Translations under genes and position numbers: made by a program | Source: Skermanella mucosa | Lineage (GTDB): Bacteria > Pseudomonadota > Alphaproteobacteria > Azospirillales > Azospirillaceae | Length of the DNA: 64,000 nt | Assembly (NCBI RefSeq): GCF_016765655.2 | Contig: NZ_CP086106.1 | Coordinates: 4,982,501-5,046,500 of the forward strand | Direction of reading: 5' to 3' | The notes under the pieces: model-generated | Seen by the model: the letters and a program-made list of their open reading frames with translations, nothing else | Databases searched by the model: none | What the model was told of the DNA's origin: nothing | In this document: positions 41,798 through 51,182 of the stretch, piece after piece | How the letters are laid out: the number at the start of each line of letters is the position of its first letter | How positions within the stretch are numbered: position 1 is the stretch's first letter

Positions 41798-43508
41798 GCC
41801 GCCAAACATCACGGTAAGCATAAATCGCGAGATTCGTTGCGCGGGTACGTACATCGTCCGGTGTCCAGTCGTGCGCGGCGAGCACGGATGCTGGAATGCT
41901 CGCAGCCATCTGTTGATAAAGAAGCTTCTTTGCATCGAAATCAAGATTCTCCACTTGCGCATTCTGCGCTTCTCCAAGCAATATTAAATTTCCAATATTG
42001 TGAATTAGATCTGGAGTCCAGTTACCCTTAATTTGGGACTGAGGAAGAATATGTTCAATCGTAGGCACTTGGTATAATGGGTAGGTGAGGGCTTCGGCAT
42101 CAGACAATCTCTTTAGAACATACTGCAGAAGAGAGTTTGATTTCTTATTGCTATTGTAAGAAAGCTTCCGGAAACCAACACAGAATTCATCCTCACTTGG
42201 CTGTCGCTCCCTCAGGGCGACGGTCAACTCCTGGATGACCAGAGCTGCAGTTGTAGTCGTATTAGCCCTATATAATTGTCTAGCATGTCGCGTATATATC
42301 GCTGCAATGCTTCCAGACGACCGCGATGATGTTATAGCATTGAATTTGAAGTGGAAATTTTCAATCGTCTTCAATGCTTTGCGGAGCGTCTTGTATGCGA
42401 TCACCTTGCGATCAAAAGCTCGGATCAACGAGAGTACGCATGGATATTGCTGCTCGACATTAAAAATGCGCAATGAGCTTAACGAGTTTCTCACAACCCA
42501 TTTGTACTTTTCGCGGATGACATCTTCCGGCACATTCATCCATGTATATAGCCGCGAGTCTTCAAGGAAATGGTTCAAATGTGATAATGCAACGGCACGT
42601 TCGTTCCCGTTCGCTACAGAGTCAGCCTTCAACTTATCCTTCACTGACTTGTATGCTTTCTGCTTTGTTACGGAAGAATATCGTGAAGCCCATGAGTGCA
42701 CAAAAAATGCGTCTGGCTTCTGGGCAACACCAGCAAGCCTTAAGTTATCCGTGATGCCCTTCCATTTTTCTTTAAATACATCTACGTCACCGTTCTTAAC
42801 AATCATCCCGCCAAAAACGTTCTTCATAAGATCAATTAGCTGAAGATCTCTCCCACGAGCATTCAGTGTCTCGAAGATTACGTAAGCATCGTCCTCATTC
42901 TCCATTTCAACCTTGATAATTTTTAGCTGAAGGACGACATCTCGGAGGTTTGCCAAATATTCTATCGACTTATCAAGTCGCTCTTTTTCGTATAGAAGAC
43001 CATTTCCTGCTTTAACAACAGCTGAATTAACTTCCTTCAAAAAAAATTCATAAGCAGACTTCAGCTTATTCTCCTCCTCGCCGGGCTCAATATCGAGCTC
43101 AGAGTCTCCAAATCTCTGTATTTTATCCTGAAGAAAAGGAAACGATGTCTCCGTCTTCAAAACAAAACTCTTGACGTTCTTCCTATCAGTTGTCTCAACA
43201 TAATTGTGAACACCCTGAGCCAAGTCATTAGCGCCTAGCCTTCTCAAAATATCGCGAACGACGCACAAAAGTATCGTAACCGTTGTCAACCTTTGCTGGC
43301 CATCAACAACACCAAACGACTCAATACCATCTTTATAAATAACCATGGATCCTATGAAGTAGTTTCCCTGCTCGGATTCCTGAATATCTGCCCAGAACTC
43401 CCTTAGTTGGTCTTCTGCCCACGAATATGGCCGCTGGAACCGCGGTATGGTTAGAAATCCACTTTTTAAAAGTTTTAGAATTTCAGTATCGCTCGCTTCG
43501 ATCTTCAT
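41793..43508 (-). CDS. DUF262-DUF1524 (GmrSD-like) putative defence nuclease
   Basis: A 571-residue protein. The DUF262 N-terminal domain has IPRFQRPYSW (21-30), FGVVDGQQRLTT (66-77; the ParB-like NTPase motif) and FETLNARGRDLQLIDLMKN. The C-terminal DUF1524 HNH nuclease has IEHILPQSQ (His486) and HNIGNLILLGEAQN. GmrSD-type proteins are type IV restriction enzymes that cut DNA with modified cytosines using NTP; single-chain members act in phage defence. Base and codon use are clearly AT-richer than in all neighbours, indicating transfer. The start at 43508 is chosen over 43529. Confidence 0.88.
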   Translation of the reverse strand: MKIEASDTEILKLLKSGFLTIPRFQRPYSWAEDQLREFWADIQESEQGNYFIGSMVIYKDGIESFGVVDGQQRLTTVTILLCVVRDILRRLGANDLAQGVHNYVETTDRKNVKSFVLKTETSFPFLQDKIQRFGDSELDIEPGEEENKLKSAYEFFLKEVNSAVVKAGNGLLYEKERLDKSIEYLANLRDVVLQLKIIKVEMENEDDAYVIFETLNARGRDLQLIDLMKNVFGGMIVKNGDVDVFKEKWKGITDNLRLAGVAQKPDAFFVHSWASRYSSVTKQKAYKSVKDKLKADSVANGNERAVALSHLNHFLEDSRLYTWMNVPEDVIREKYKWVVRNSLSSLRIFNVEQQYPCVLSLIRAFDRKVIAYKTLRKALKTIENFHFKFNAITSSRSSGSIAAIYTRHARQLYRANTTTTAALVIQELTVALRERQPSEDEFCVGFRKLSYNSNKKSNSLLQYVLKRLSDAEALTYPLYQVPTIEHILPQSQIKGNWTPDLIHNIGNLILLGEAQNAQVENLDFDAKKLLYQQMAASIPASVLAAHDWTPDDVRTRATNLAIYAYRDVWRL

Positions 43509-44555
43509 ATCCCCCCCCAGGCGGAGCAAAAACGACTAATTCTCCAGAGGTTAAAGCAACTTTTTTGAAATGCTAGCGCAATTTCTTCAACTTTTCATTC
43601 CTAAAACAAACATTCTAATCAACCCCTACGGAGGGTCGGGTAACGCGCTAGTAGTTCTGGAACGGGGGTGGCCGGTCATCGCCATAACCTCGTGGTTAAA
43701 CACGTTCGTGCGCTCGAAAAGGCGACAAGTCTCCTCCTGCCTGAAATTGTGCTAGCGGAGTCCCTGAAAATGCTTTTTGGTGACGGTATCGCGCAACGCG
43801 CGGGCGACGCCCCTGCCGACTTTGACGGCAAGCACCTGCCCCGACTTCTGCGGCTTCAGTATGCAGAATGCAACGCCTTGCGCAGCGTGAGGGAGAAACC
43901 CGCCTTACGCAATCAATTTTGATCTTGAGCAAGTCGGCGTAGGGGTGTTCCACGTCCAACCTCACGCGTTCCCCGGTCAGTCCTGCCGGCTCGGACTGTC
44001 TCATGCACGTCACCACGGCACTGACCACCGCCGACCGGAGTCAAGATCGCGATAACATGCTACAGGCATTCATCAGATGCCACTACTCTCCTACGATGTG
44101 CCGACGGTCCCGGTCTTCCGGGGCACTGGGCCGAACCCCGTCCGTTACGAGTTGTTGGGGATAATACTGTGCGGCAACGACCAGGAAGCAAAACTCGGTG
44201 CTCTGCCGCTAGCTCAGCCCGGAGAGCTTGTTCTTGGCGTCGGAGTTGTTGGGAAGGGGCTTCGCCATCTACTCGCAAGATTGTGATAGAGTGATGTCAC
44301 AGACGAATAGCCGATCCTGAAGTTCGTCGTCAGTGATTGTGGCCTCACGGGTGCGCGCCAATTCTTCGGCTGCAGTCCTGGTCTAGAAGGTCTTGGTTGG
44401 GAGATGCCGTTGCGCCTCACGCCAGCGCAGAACCGGTGCGGGCCGCGGTTCCAGATGCTCGCCATCGCTCTTCCTGTGACAGCCTCGATTGTCACAGATT
44501 GCCACGGCAAAACCGGTAAAATGTATAGGATAAGCGCTGAACGTGGTAGGGAACT
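43509..44555. other. Degraded AT-richer region between nuclease gene and tRNA
   Basis: About 1 kb with only short frames on both strands. Pieces that look protein-like are broken by stops, e.g. minus-strand AEELARTREATITDDELQDR near 44330 and MAKPLPNNSDAKNKLSGLS near 44270. I recognise no integrase or transposase. It is best read as gene remnants of the island inserted at the tRNA-Gly 3' end. Confidence 0.5.
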
Positions 44556-44629
44556 TGGAGCGGGTGAAGGGAATCGAACCCTCGTCGTAAGCTTGGGAAG
44601 CTTCTGCTCTACCATTGAGCTACACCCGC
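44556..44629 (-). tRNA. tRNA-Gly (anticodon CCC)
   Basis: 74 nt including an encoded CCA end. Acceptor GCGGGTG pairs with CACCCGC. D arm GCTC...GAGC, anticodon loop TTCCCAA, T loop TTCGATT. The outermost anticodon-stem pair is a mismatch (G-A), otherwise the cloverleaf is complete. The 3' end faces the AT-rich island. Confidence 0.95.
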
Positions 44630-44715
44630 GTCGCCCCTGTTTATAGGGCATCGCCGCCCCCGATTCAAGGCGGCGATTCGCTCCCTCGTACAGGACCTTG
44701 CACAGCCCCGTGCCC

Positions 44716-45303
44716 TCACGCCGGCGCGTTCAGCAGCCGCCACTCCCGGGCATAGGCCGGCGCGCCAGCACCCTGGCGGGCGGCGATCTCGGGGGCCAGC
44801 ATCGGCTCGGGCTCGGCGGGCCAGCGGGTCAGCAGGCCGGAGACGCCGGCGAGCGAGCCTTCCACCAGCTCCAGCGCCAGGAAGCGATCCAGGTCCACCG
44901 GGCCGGGCAGGCTCATGGCGAGCGTCAGGTCCCGGGTGAAGCCGAAGCGGCCATAGTAGGGCGCGTCGCCGACCAGGACGACGCTGCGCCAGCCGGCGGC
45001 CGAGGCCCGGTTCAGGCTCTGCCGGATCATCTGGGCGCCCAGGCCGCCGCTGCGCATGTGCGGCGCGATCGCGATGGGGCCGAGCAGGATGGTCGGCGTG
45101 ACGCCGCCGATCAGGACGGGCCAGTAGCGGATGGTGCCCACGACGGCATCGTCCTCCAGCGCCACCAGCGACAGGCCGGGGACGGGATCGACGCCTTCGC
45201 GCAGGCGGTAAACGGTCTTGCCGGCCCGTTCGGGGCCGAAGGAGAGGTCCAGCAGGGTGTCGATGGCGGCGGCGTGATGCGGCTGCTCGATCGCAATGTT
45301 CAT
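44716..45303 (-). CDS. GNAT N-acetyltransferase (YhbS-like)
   Basis: A 195-residue acetyltransferase. The acetyl-CoA site is LGPIAIAPHMRSGGLGAQMI, followed by VVLVGDAPYYGRFGFTRDL, the typical YhbS-type continuation. The acceptor is unknown; relatives acetylate small molecules or proteins. It is single, upstream of tRNA-Gly on the same strand. Length fits the family. Confidence 0.9.
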   Translation of the reverse strand: MNIAIEQPHHAAAIDTLLDLSFGPERAGKTVYRLREGVDPVPGLSLVALEDDAVVGTIRYWPVLIGGVTPTILLGPIAIAPHMRSGGLGAQMIRQSLNRASAAGWRSVVLVGDAPYYGRFGFTRDLTLAMSLPGPVDLDRFLALELVEGSLAGVSGLLTRWPAEPEPMLAPEIAARQGAGAPAYAREWRLLNAPA

Positions 45304-45395
45304 TGAGGCTTGTGATCCCGGCGGCAGGAAGTGGGCAGAGAGGCTGTGACGCCGTGCCGCCGATGCCGGGGAGGGAAACTCAGGGGTTCAGCCTG

Positions 45396-45539
45396 TCATC
45401 CCATGGGCATCAGCACGCGGCGTGAGGACTGCTTCGCTTGCGACAGTGCAAGCCGGCGTCCTTCGTCGTCGTAGGGCGTGCTGGGGCGACATGGGGCTGG
45501 GGTTACCCATACAGTTTCAATGGACGCTGGATATAACAC
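45396..45539 (-). CDS. Possible 47-residue protein
   Basis: GTG start with GGAAGG 8 bp upstream. It ends in a basic, well-formed stretch, YDDEGRRLALSQAKQSSRRV then LMPMG. There is no recognised family and the codon bias is weak. It lies in the 395-bp gap between the GNAT and ABC permease genes, where nothing else is seen. It could be spurious. Confidence 0.3.
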   Translation of the reverse strand: MLYPASIETVWVTPAPCRPSTPYDDEGRRLALSQAKQSSRRVLMPMG

Positions 45540-45698
45540 CCCACCCCTTCCGGTTAAAGCAGGAAATTCGTCATGGGACATCATGGCCCTACATCGATCA
45601 AACCGGCGTGATCGGTACGCCACATCCATGACTTCCGACTGACTCGCGGGTTGTCCTGGGATACCGTCCGGCACGGCTGAAAGGACACGATTCAAGGC

Positions 45699-47477
45699 AT
45701 GACGACAGGCGAAAGGATCGATATCGCGCCCGCCCCGGCCGCAACCGCCGCCCCTGTCCCGGCAGCGGGCCGGCGGCGGCGCAGCCGGCTGGAAGCCGTG
45801 CCGGCGGTGACGCTCGTCCTGTTCCTCGGGCCGATCGCCGCCGGCCTGGCCGGCACCTGGGCGCCGGCCTTCGGAATCCTGCCCGCGCTGGGCGGGACCG
45901 ATCCGACGCTGGACCCGTGGCGCGGGCTGCTGGCGGCGCCGGGGCTGGGCGGGGCCGTGCTGCTGTCCGCGGGAACCGGGCTGGCGGCGACCCTGCTGTC
46001 CTTCGCCATCGCCCTGTGGTTCTGCGCCGCGTGGCACGGCACCCGCACCTTCTCCGCCTTCCGGCGGCTGCTCGCCCCCCTGCTGGCCCTGCCCCACGCC
46101 GCCTTCGCGATCGGGCTGGCCTTCCTGATGGCGCCCAGCGGCTGGATCGTCAGGCTGCTGTCGCCCTGGGCCACCGGCTGGACCTTCCCGCCCGATCTGG
46201 CGCTGGTCAACGACCCCCGGGGATTGGCGCTGGTGCTGGGGCTGACGGTCAAGGAGGTGCCGTTCCTGATGCTCATGATCGTGGCGGCGCTCGGCCAGAC
46301 GCCGGCGGACAAGGCGCTGACGGTCGCCCGCAGCATGGGATACGGCCCGGTCACGGCCTGGCTGAAGGTGGTGCTGCCGCTGGTCTACGCGCAGGTCCGG
46401 CTGCCGGTTTACGCGGTGCTGGCCTTCTCCCTGTCGGTCGTGGACGTGGCGCTGATCCTGGGGCCGGGCACGCCGCCGCCGCTGGCGGTGCTGGTGCTGC
46501 GCTGGTTCTCCGATCCCGACTTGGCGCTGCGGTACCAGGCGGCGGCGGGCGCCTGCCTGCAACTGGCGCTGGTGGCGGCGATGATCGCCCTGTGGCGGCT
46601 GGGCGAGGTCGCCGCCGGATCGGCCTGCCGGGGCTGGCTGGTGTCCGGGCGGCGCGGCGGTTCCGGGTGGGCGGCGCGGGCGGCCTCGGCCGGGCTCGCC
46701 GCCGGGGTGGTCGCGGTCGCGGTCGGCTCCTCGGTCGGGCTCGGCCTGTGGTCGGTGGCGTCGCGCTGGCGCTTTCCCGACGCCCTGCCCGGCGGCTGGA
46801 CGCTGGAGACCTGGGCGCGGGCGCTGCCCAACCTGGCGGGACCCGCCTGGACGACGCTGACGGCCGGGCTGGCCGCCGCCGGCATCGCGCTGGTGCTGGT
46901 GCTGGGCTGCCTGGAGAACGAGCAGCGGTCGGGGCTTCGGCCGTCGGCCCGCGGGCTATGGCTGCTGTATCTGCCGCTGCTGGTGCCGCAGATCGGCTTC
47001 CTGTTCGGGACCCAGGTGCTGCTGGTGGCGGTCGGGCTGGACGGCACCTGGCCGGCGCTGGTGTGGAGTCACCTTCTGTTCGTGCTGCCCTACGTGTTCC
47101 TGACCCTGGCCGATCCCTACAGGGCGCTGGACGAGCGGTACGCCCGGGCGGCGGCTTGCCTCGGCGCCTCTCCGGCGCGGGTCTTCCTGCGGGTCAAGCT
47201 GCCGCTGCTGCTCCGCCCGATCCTCGCGGCGGCGGCGATCGGCTTCTCGGTCAGCGTCGCCCAGTACCTGCCGACCCAGTTCGCCGGGGCCGGCCGGCTG
47301 CCAACGCTGACGACCGAGGCGGTCGGGCTGGCCGCCGGGGCGGACCGCCGGCTGATCGGCGTCTACGGCTTCGCCCAGGCCGCCCTGCCCCTGGCCGCCT
47401 TCGCCCTGGCGCTGCTGGCGCCGGGACTGTCCGGACGGGTGCGCCGGATCGGGACCGGAACGGAGGGACGGGCATGA
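45699..47477 (+). CDS. Double-module ABC transporter permease (YnjC-like)
   Basis: A 592-residue membrane protein with two binding-protein-dependent permease halves. Each half carries the EAA-type loop: AKALTVARS-like region (DKALTVARSMGYGPVTAWLK) and ALDERYARAAACLGASPARV. This two-in-one layout is that of YnjC, ThiP and FbpB. The order permease then ATPase matches ynjC-ynjD; no binding protein (YnjB) gene is next to it, so the substrate is open. The stop overlaps the ATPase start (ATGA). Confidence 0.88.
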   Translation: MTTGERIDIAPAPAATAAPVPAAGRRRRSRLEAVPAVTLVLFLGPIAAGLAGTWAPAFGILPALGGTDPTLDPWRGLLAAPGLGGAVLLSAGTGLAATLLSFAIALWFCAAWHGTRTFSAFRRLLAPLLALPHAAFAIGLAFLMAPSGWIVRLLSPWATGWTFPPDLALVNDPRGLALVLGLTVKEVPFLMLMIVAALGQTPADKALTVARSMGYGPVTAWLKVVLPLVYAQVRLPVYAVLAFSLSVVDVALILGPGTPPPLAVLVLRWFSDPDLALRYQAAAGACLQLALVAAMIALWRLGEVAAGSACRGWLVSGRRGGSGWAARAASAGLAAGVVAVAVGSSVGLGLWSVASRWRFPDALPGGWTLETWARALPNLAGPAWTTLTAGLAAAGIALVLVLGCLENEQRSGLRPSARGLWLLYLPLLVPQIGFLFGTQVLLVAVGLDGTWPALVWSHLLFVLPYVFLTLADPYRALDERYARAAACLGASPARVFLRVKLPLLLRPILAAAAIGFSVSVAQYLPTQFAGAGRLPTLTTEAVGLAAGADRRLIGVYGFAQAALPLAAFALALLAPGLSGRVRRIGTGTEGRA

Positions 47478-48223
47478 GGGCGGGAATGAGGGCGGGCTTG
47501 GGACCGCCCCTGGGAGCGGATATCGAACACCGGCTGGAACTCGACCGGGTGACGCTCAAGCTCGGCGGGCGCGACCTGTTCGCGCCGCTGTCGCTGACCA
47601 TCCAGGGGGGCCGGGTCGCCGTGCTGATGGGGCCGAGCGGCAGTGGCAAGTCGAGCCTGCTGGCCCATCTTTGCGGCACCCTGGACCCCGCCTTCGAGGC
47701 GGCCGGGCGCGTGGTGCTGGACGGCGCCGACCTGGCCGGGCTGCCGCCGGAACGGCGCCGGGTCGGCATCCTGTTCCAGGACGACCTTCTGTTCCCGCAC
47801 ATGAGCGTGGCGGAGAACCTGGCGTTCGGCCTGCCGCCTGGGGTTCGCGGGCGCGCCGAAAGGCGGGCGGTGGTCGAGCGGGCGCTCGCCGAGGCCGACC
47901 TCGCCGGGTTCGGCGGGCGCGACCCCGCGACGCTCTCGGGCGGCCAGCGCGCCCGCGTGGCGCTGCTGCGGACCCTGCTGGCGGAGCCGGCGGCCCTGCT
48001 GCTGGACGAGCCCTTCGGAAAGCTGGACGCCGCCCTGCGCGGCCGTTTCCGCGCCTGGGTGTTCGACCATGCGCGGCGGCGCGGGCTGCCGACGCTGCTG
48101 GTCACCCACGACCCGGCCGACGCGGAGGAGGCCGACGGGCCGGTCATCGATCTCGGGACGGCAAAGCCCAGTGAGGGGGAGCCCAGTGCGGGAAGCCCGG
48201 CGCGCCGCCCGATGAGGCGATAG
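47474..48223 (+). CDS. ABC transporter ATP-binding protein (YnjD-like)
   Basis: A 249-residue ATPase. Walker A GPSGSGKSS at 53-61, ILFQDDLLFPHMSVAENLAF (Q loop), signature LSGGQRARVALLRTLLAEPA, Walker B ALLLDEPFGKLDAALR, and LLVTHDPADAEEADG with the switch His. It energises the preceding permease, with which it is translationally coupled. It matches the YnjD/ThiQ class. Two further in-frame ATGs follow the first within 15 codons. Confidence 0.92.
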   Translation: MRAGMRAGLGPPLGADIEHRLELDRVTLKLGGRDLFAPLSLTIQGGRVAVLMGPSGSGKSSLLAHLCGTLDPAFEAAGRVVLDGADLAGLPPERRRVGILFQDDLLFPHMSVAENLAFGLPPGVRGRAERRAVVERALAEADLAGFGGRDPATLSGGQRARVALLRTLLAEPAALLLDEPFGKLDAALRGRFRAWVFDHARRRGLPTLLVTHDPADAEEADGPVIDLGTAKPSEGEPSAGSPARRPMRR

Positions 48224-48372
48224 ATCACATACCAGAGTACGGTGTTAAGCCGGCGTAAACGCAAAGGGACGTAGAAATGTGACGGATACGCTCCTGGACA
48301 AGGAGGAAAGCACGGAGTAATTTTTGTTTCGCTGCCATTTCGATATAACCGACGCCCGGTCGCGAGCCCACC

Positions 48373-48765
48373 ATGTACAGTCAGACAACCCGCTCGATCA
48401 GGGTTTCCGTAAAGCCGACGTTCCTGGAAGAGCAGTCTTCGCCGGCGGAACACCATTTCGTCTGGGCTTATCATGTCCGGATCGAGAACACCGGGGGCGA
48501 GACCGTGCAACTGCGCAACCGCCACTGGCGGATCACCGACAGGTTCGGCCGCGTCCAGGAGGTCCAGGGGGCCGGCGTCGTCGGGGAACAGCCCGTGCTG
48601 GAGCCGGGAGAGAGCTTCGAATACACCAGCGGCACGCCGCTGACCGCTCCCTCGGGCATCATGTCGGGCAGCTATCAGATGGAAACCGCGCGCGGCGAGA
48701 AGTTCGACGTGACCATACCGGCCTTCTCGCTGGACAGCCCCCACGAGACTGTCCAACTCAACTAG
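48373..48765 (+). CDS. apaG: ApaG protein
   Basis: A 130-residue protein of standard length. [40 protein letters not shown] and [20 protein letters not shown] followed by [17 protein letters not shown] are diagnostic of ApaG, a fibronectin-like fold protein associated with Co2+/Mg2+ efflux and Ap4A phenotypes in enterics, with no proven activity. A TATAAC -10 box (48344-48349) lies about 25 bp before the ATG. Confidence 0.96.
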   Translation: MYSQTTRSIRVSVKPTFLEEQSSPAEHHFVWAYHVRIENTGGETVQLRNRHWRITDRFGRVQEVQGAGVVGEQPVLEPGESFEYTSGTPLTAPSGIMSGSYQMETARGEKFDVTIPAFSLDSPHETVQLN

Positions 48766-48946
48766 CAGCCACCCCCACAGCGCCGCCCAGCGGGGTGTCG
48801 GCCGTTCCGCGCATCTTGAAAGGCGCGAACGGGACGCCACTTCGCTGTCCATGCGGAACCGGTTCCCGCCCACGCACAACGGTCGGGGGACGACAGTGCG
48901 CGACACAGCGAACCGGGACAGAACCGACCATCGAAAGGTACCCGTC

Positions 48947-49615
48947 GTGAGTGCATCGAAGCCCCTGGCTACGGACAATGTCGTCCGTGGCCCTTCCCAC
49001 CATCGCCGCAGCGCCCCCGGGATCGCGCGTCCAAGCCGTGCGGAAGCCGAACAAGCCGTCCGCACCCTCCTGCTGTGGGCGGGGGACGATCCCGACCGCG
49101 AGGGCCTGCTGGGCACGCCCGACCGCGTCGTGCGGTCCTACGAGGAGTTCTTCGCCGGCTACGGCGTCGACCCGGTCGAGCTGCTCCAGCGCACCTTCGA
49201 GGAGACTGACGGCTATGACGAAATGGTCGTCCTGAAGGGCATCCGGTTCGAGTCCTACTGCGAACACCACATGGTGCCGATCATCGGCAAGGCGCACGTG
49301 GCCTATCTGCCCAATCACCGCGTCGTCGGCATCAGCAAGCTCGCCCGCGTGGTCGAGGCCTATGCCAAGCGCCTCCAGATCCAGGAGAAGATGACCTCCC
49401 AGATCGCCAACACGATCGAGGAGGTCCTCCAGCCGCTCGGCGTCGCGGTCGTGCTGGAAGGCGAGCACCAGTGCATGACCACCCGCGGCATCCACAAGCC
49501 CGGCGTCAACATGGTGACCAGCCGGATGCTGGGCGCCTTCCGGACGGACCCGACGACCCGCCGGGAATTCCTCGCCATGATCGGCAGCCCGTCGGGCAAC
49601 GGCATCGGCGGCTGA
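48947..49615 (+). CDS. folE: GTP cyclohydrolase I
   Basis: A 222-residue enzyme making 7,8-dihydroneopterin triphosphate, the first step of folate (and tetrahydropterin) synthesis. Zinc ligands Cys105, His108 and Cys176 lie in [20 protein letters not shown] and [30 protein letters not shown]-type segment and [18 protein letters not shown] complete the family pattern. The start is the GTG at 48947, with GAAAGG 8 bp upstream. An intrinsic terminator follows 27 bp after the stop. Confidence 0.96.
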   Translation: MSASKPLATDNVVRGPSHHRRSAPGIARPSRAEAEQAVRTLLLWAGDDPDREGLLGTPDRVVRSYEEFFAGYGVDPVELLQRTFEETDGYDEMVVLKGIRFESYCEHHMVPIIGKAHVAYLPNHRVVGISKLARVVEAYAKRLQIQEKMTSQIANTIEEVLQPLGVAVVLEGEHQCMTTRGIHKPGVNMVTSRMLGAFRTDPTTRREFLAMIGSPSGNGIGG

Positions 49616-49642
49616 TCCCGGAAGCATATGGCAGTATGATGG

Positions 49643-49670
49643 GGGCGCCGCGGCGACGCGGCGCCCTTTT
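49643..49670 (+). terminator. Intrinsic terminator after folE
   Basis: A perfect 10-bp stem (49643-49652 with 49657-49666, arm GGGCGCCGCG, GCGA loop) followed by TTTT. It lies only 22 bp before the trkH start. Confidence 0.88.
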
Positions 49671-49691
49671 ACATTTCCGGACCTTGGCCCT

Positions 49692-51137
49692 TTGGATTTC
49701 CGCCCCGTCTTCTTCGTCCTCGGCATCCTGCTGTCGACGCTGGCCTTCAGCATGCTGGTCCCGATGCTGGCCGATCTGGCGGTCGGCCATCCCGACTGGC
49801 AGACCTTCGCGATCTCGGCGGCCTTCACCCTGTTCGTCGGCGTGTCCCTGCTGCTGACCAACCGCATGCCCGAATTCACGCTGTCGATCCGCCAGGCCTT
49901 CCTGCTGACCACGCTCTCCTGGATGGTGACCGCCGCCTTCGCCGCGGTGCCGCTGATGCTGGCGGAACTGGGGCTCAGCTACACCGACGCCTTTTTCGAG
50001 GCGATGTCGGGCATCACGACGACCGGCGCCACCGTGATCGTCGGGCTGGACTCGGCCCCGCCGGGCATCCTGCTGTGGCGCGCGCTGCTGCAATGGATGG
50101 GGGGGATCGGCATCATCGTGCTGGCGCTGTCGGTTCTTCCCATGCTCCAGGTCGGCGGGATGCAGCTGTTCCGGACGGAGTCCTCGGAGAAGTCGGACAA
50201 GGTGCTGCCTCGCGCCGCCCAGCTGGCGACCTGGATCGGCCTGATCTACCTGGCGTTCACCGCGCTCTGCGCGGTCGGCTACCGGCTGGCCGGGATGGAG
50301 TGGTTCGACGCCTTCGCCCACGCCATGACGACCATCGCGACCGGCGGCTTTTCGACCGCCGACGCGTCGGTCGCCTTCTTCGACGATCCGCTGGTCGAGC
50401 TGGTGGGGATCGTCTTCATGCTGGCGGGCGCGCTGCCTTTCGTTCTGTACCTCCGGGCCTTGCGGGGCGACCTGCGGCCCCTGATGACGGACCGGCAGGT
50501 CCAGTGGTTCGCCGCCGTGGTCGCCGCGGCGATCGGCATCATGGCCGCGCACCTGTGGATCGAGCGCGGCTACGAACCGCTTTCCGCGCTGCGGCTGGCA
50601 TCGTTCAACGTCGTGTCGGTGATTACCGGCACGGGATACGCGACGTCCGATTTCGGGACCTGGGGACCGTTCGCCGCGGGGCTGATGTTCTTCCTGATGT
50701 TCGTCGGCGGCTGCGCCGGGTCCACCTCCTGCGGGATCAAGATCTTCCGCTTCCAGGTGCTCTACGCCACCGCCGACGCCCAGATGCGCCGGCTGATCCA
50801 GCCGCACGGGGTGTTCATCGCGTATTACAACGGCAAGCCGATCCCGGAGGCGGTCTCGGTGTCGGTGATGAGCTTCTTCTTCCTGTACGCCCTGTGCTTC
50901 GTCGCGCTGACGCTGTCGCTCCAACTGCTGGGGCTCGACTACCTGACGGCGATGAGCGGCGCCGCCACTGCGATCAGCAATGTCGGTCCCGGCCTGGGGC
51001 CGGTGATCGGGCCGAGCGGCACCTTCGCGCCGCTGCCCGACGCCGCCAAATGGGTCCTGTCGGCCGGAATGCTGATGGGGCGGCTGGAGCTGTTCACCGT
51101 GCTGGTCCTGCTGACCCCGGCCTTCTGGCGCCAGTGA
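49692..51137 (+). CDS. trkH: TrkH-family potassium uptake protein
   Basis: A 481-residue K+ transporter subunit with repeated membrane-pore-membrane units. Pore motifs: MSGITTTGATVIVGLDSAPP, ATGGFSTADASVAFFD, VISVITGTGYATSDF-like (SVITGTGYATSDFGTWGPF) and MSGAATAISNVGPGLGPVIG. FLMFVGGCAGSTSCGIKIFR is the family hallmark. It normally works with the cytoplasmic TrkA, not encoded nearby. The start is a TTG at 49692 with a weak ribosome-binding site, just after the folE terminator, so it should have its own promoter. Confidence 0.93.
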   Translation: MDFRPVFFVLGILLSTLAFSMLVPMLADLAVGHPDWQTFAISAAFTLFVGVSLLLTNRMPEFTLSIRQAFLLTTLSWMVTAAFAAVPLMLAELGLSYTDAFFEAMSGITTTGATVIVGLDSAPPGILLWRALLQWMGGIGIIVLALSVLPMLQVGGMQLFRTESSEKSDKVLPRAAQLATWIGLIYLAFTALCAVGYRLAGMEWFDAFAHAMTTIATGGFSTADASVAFFDDPLVELVGIVFMLAGALPFVLYLRALRGDLRPLMTDRQVQWFAAVVAAAIGIMAAHLWIERGYEPLSALRLASFNVVSVITGTGYATSDFGTWGPFAAGLMFFLMFVGGCAGSTSCGIKIFRFQVLYATADAQMRRLIQPHGVFIAYYNGKPIPEAVSVSVMSFFFLYALCFVALTLSLQLLGLDYLTAMSGAATAISNVGPGLGPVIGPSGTFAPLPDAAKWVLSAGMLMGRLELFTVLVLLTPAFWRQ

Positions 51138-51182
51138 GGGAATGGGGATACAGTCGCCCCGTCCCTTGGCAGGATCAAGGAA

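Noticed and set aside
43696-44028. Minus-strand 110-residue frame as a transposase
   Set aside because: No DDE or HTH motif, mixed codon bias, and interruption of the more protein-like frame by a stop.
41725-44563. Possible att repeat: TTGGAGCG near 41725 and at the tRNA-Gly 3' end
   Set aside because: Only 8 bp match; tRNA-type attachment repeats are normally longer and reach into the T arm.
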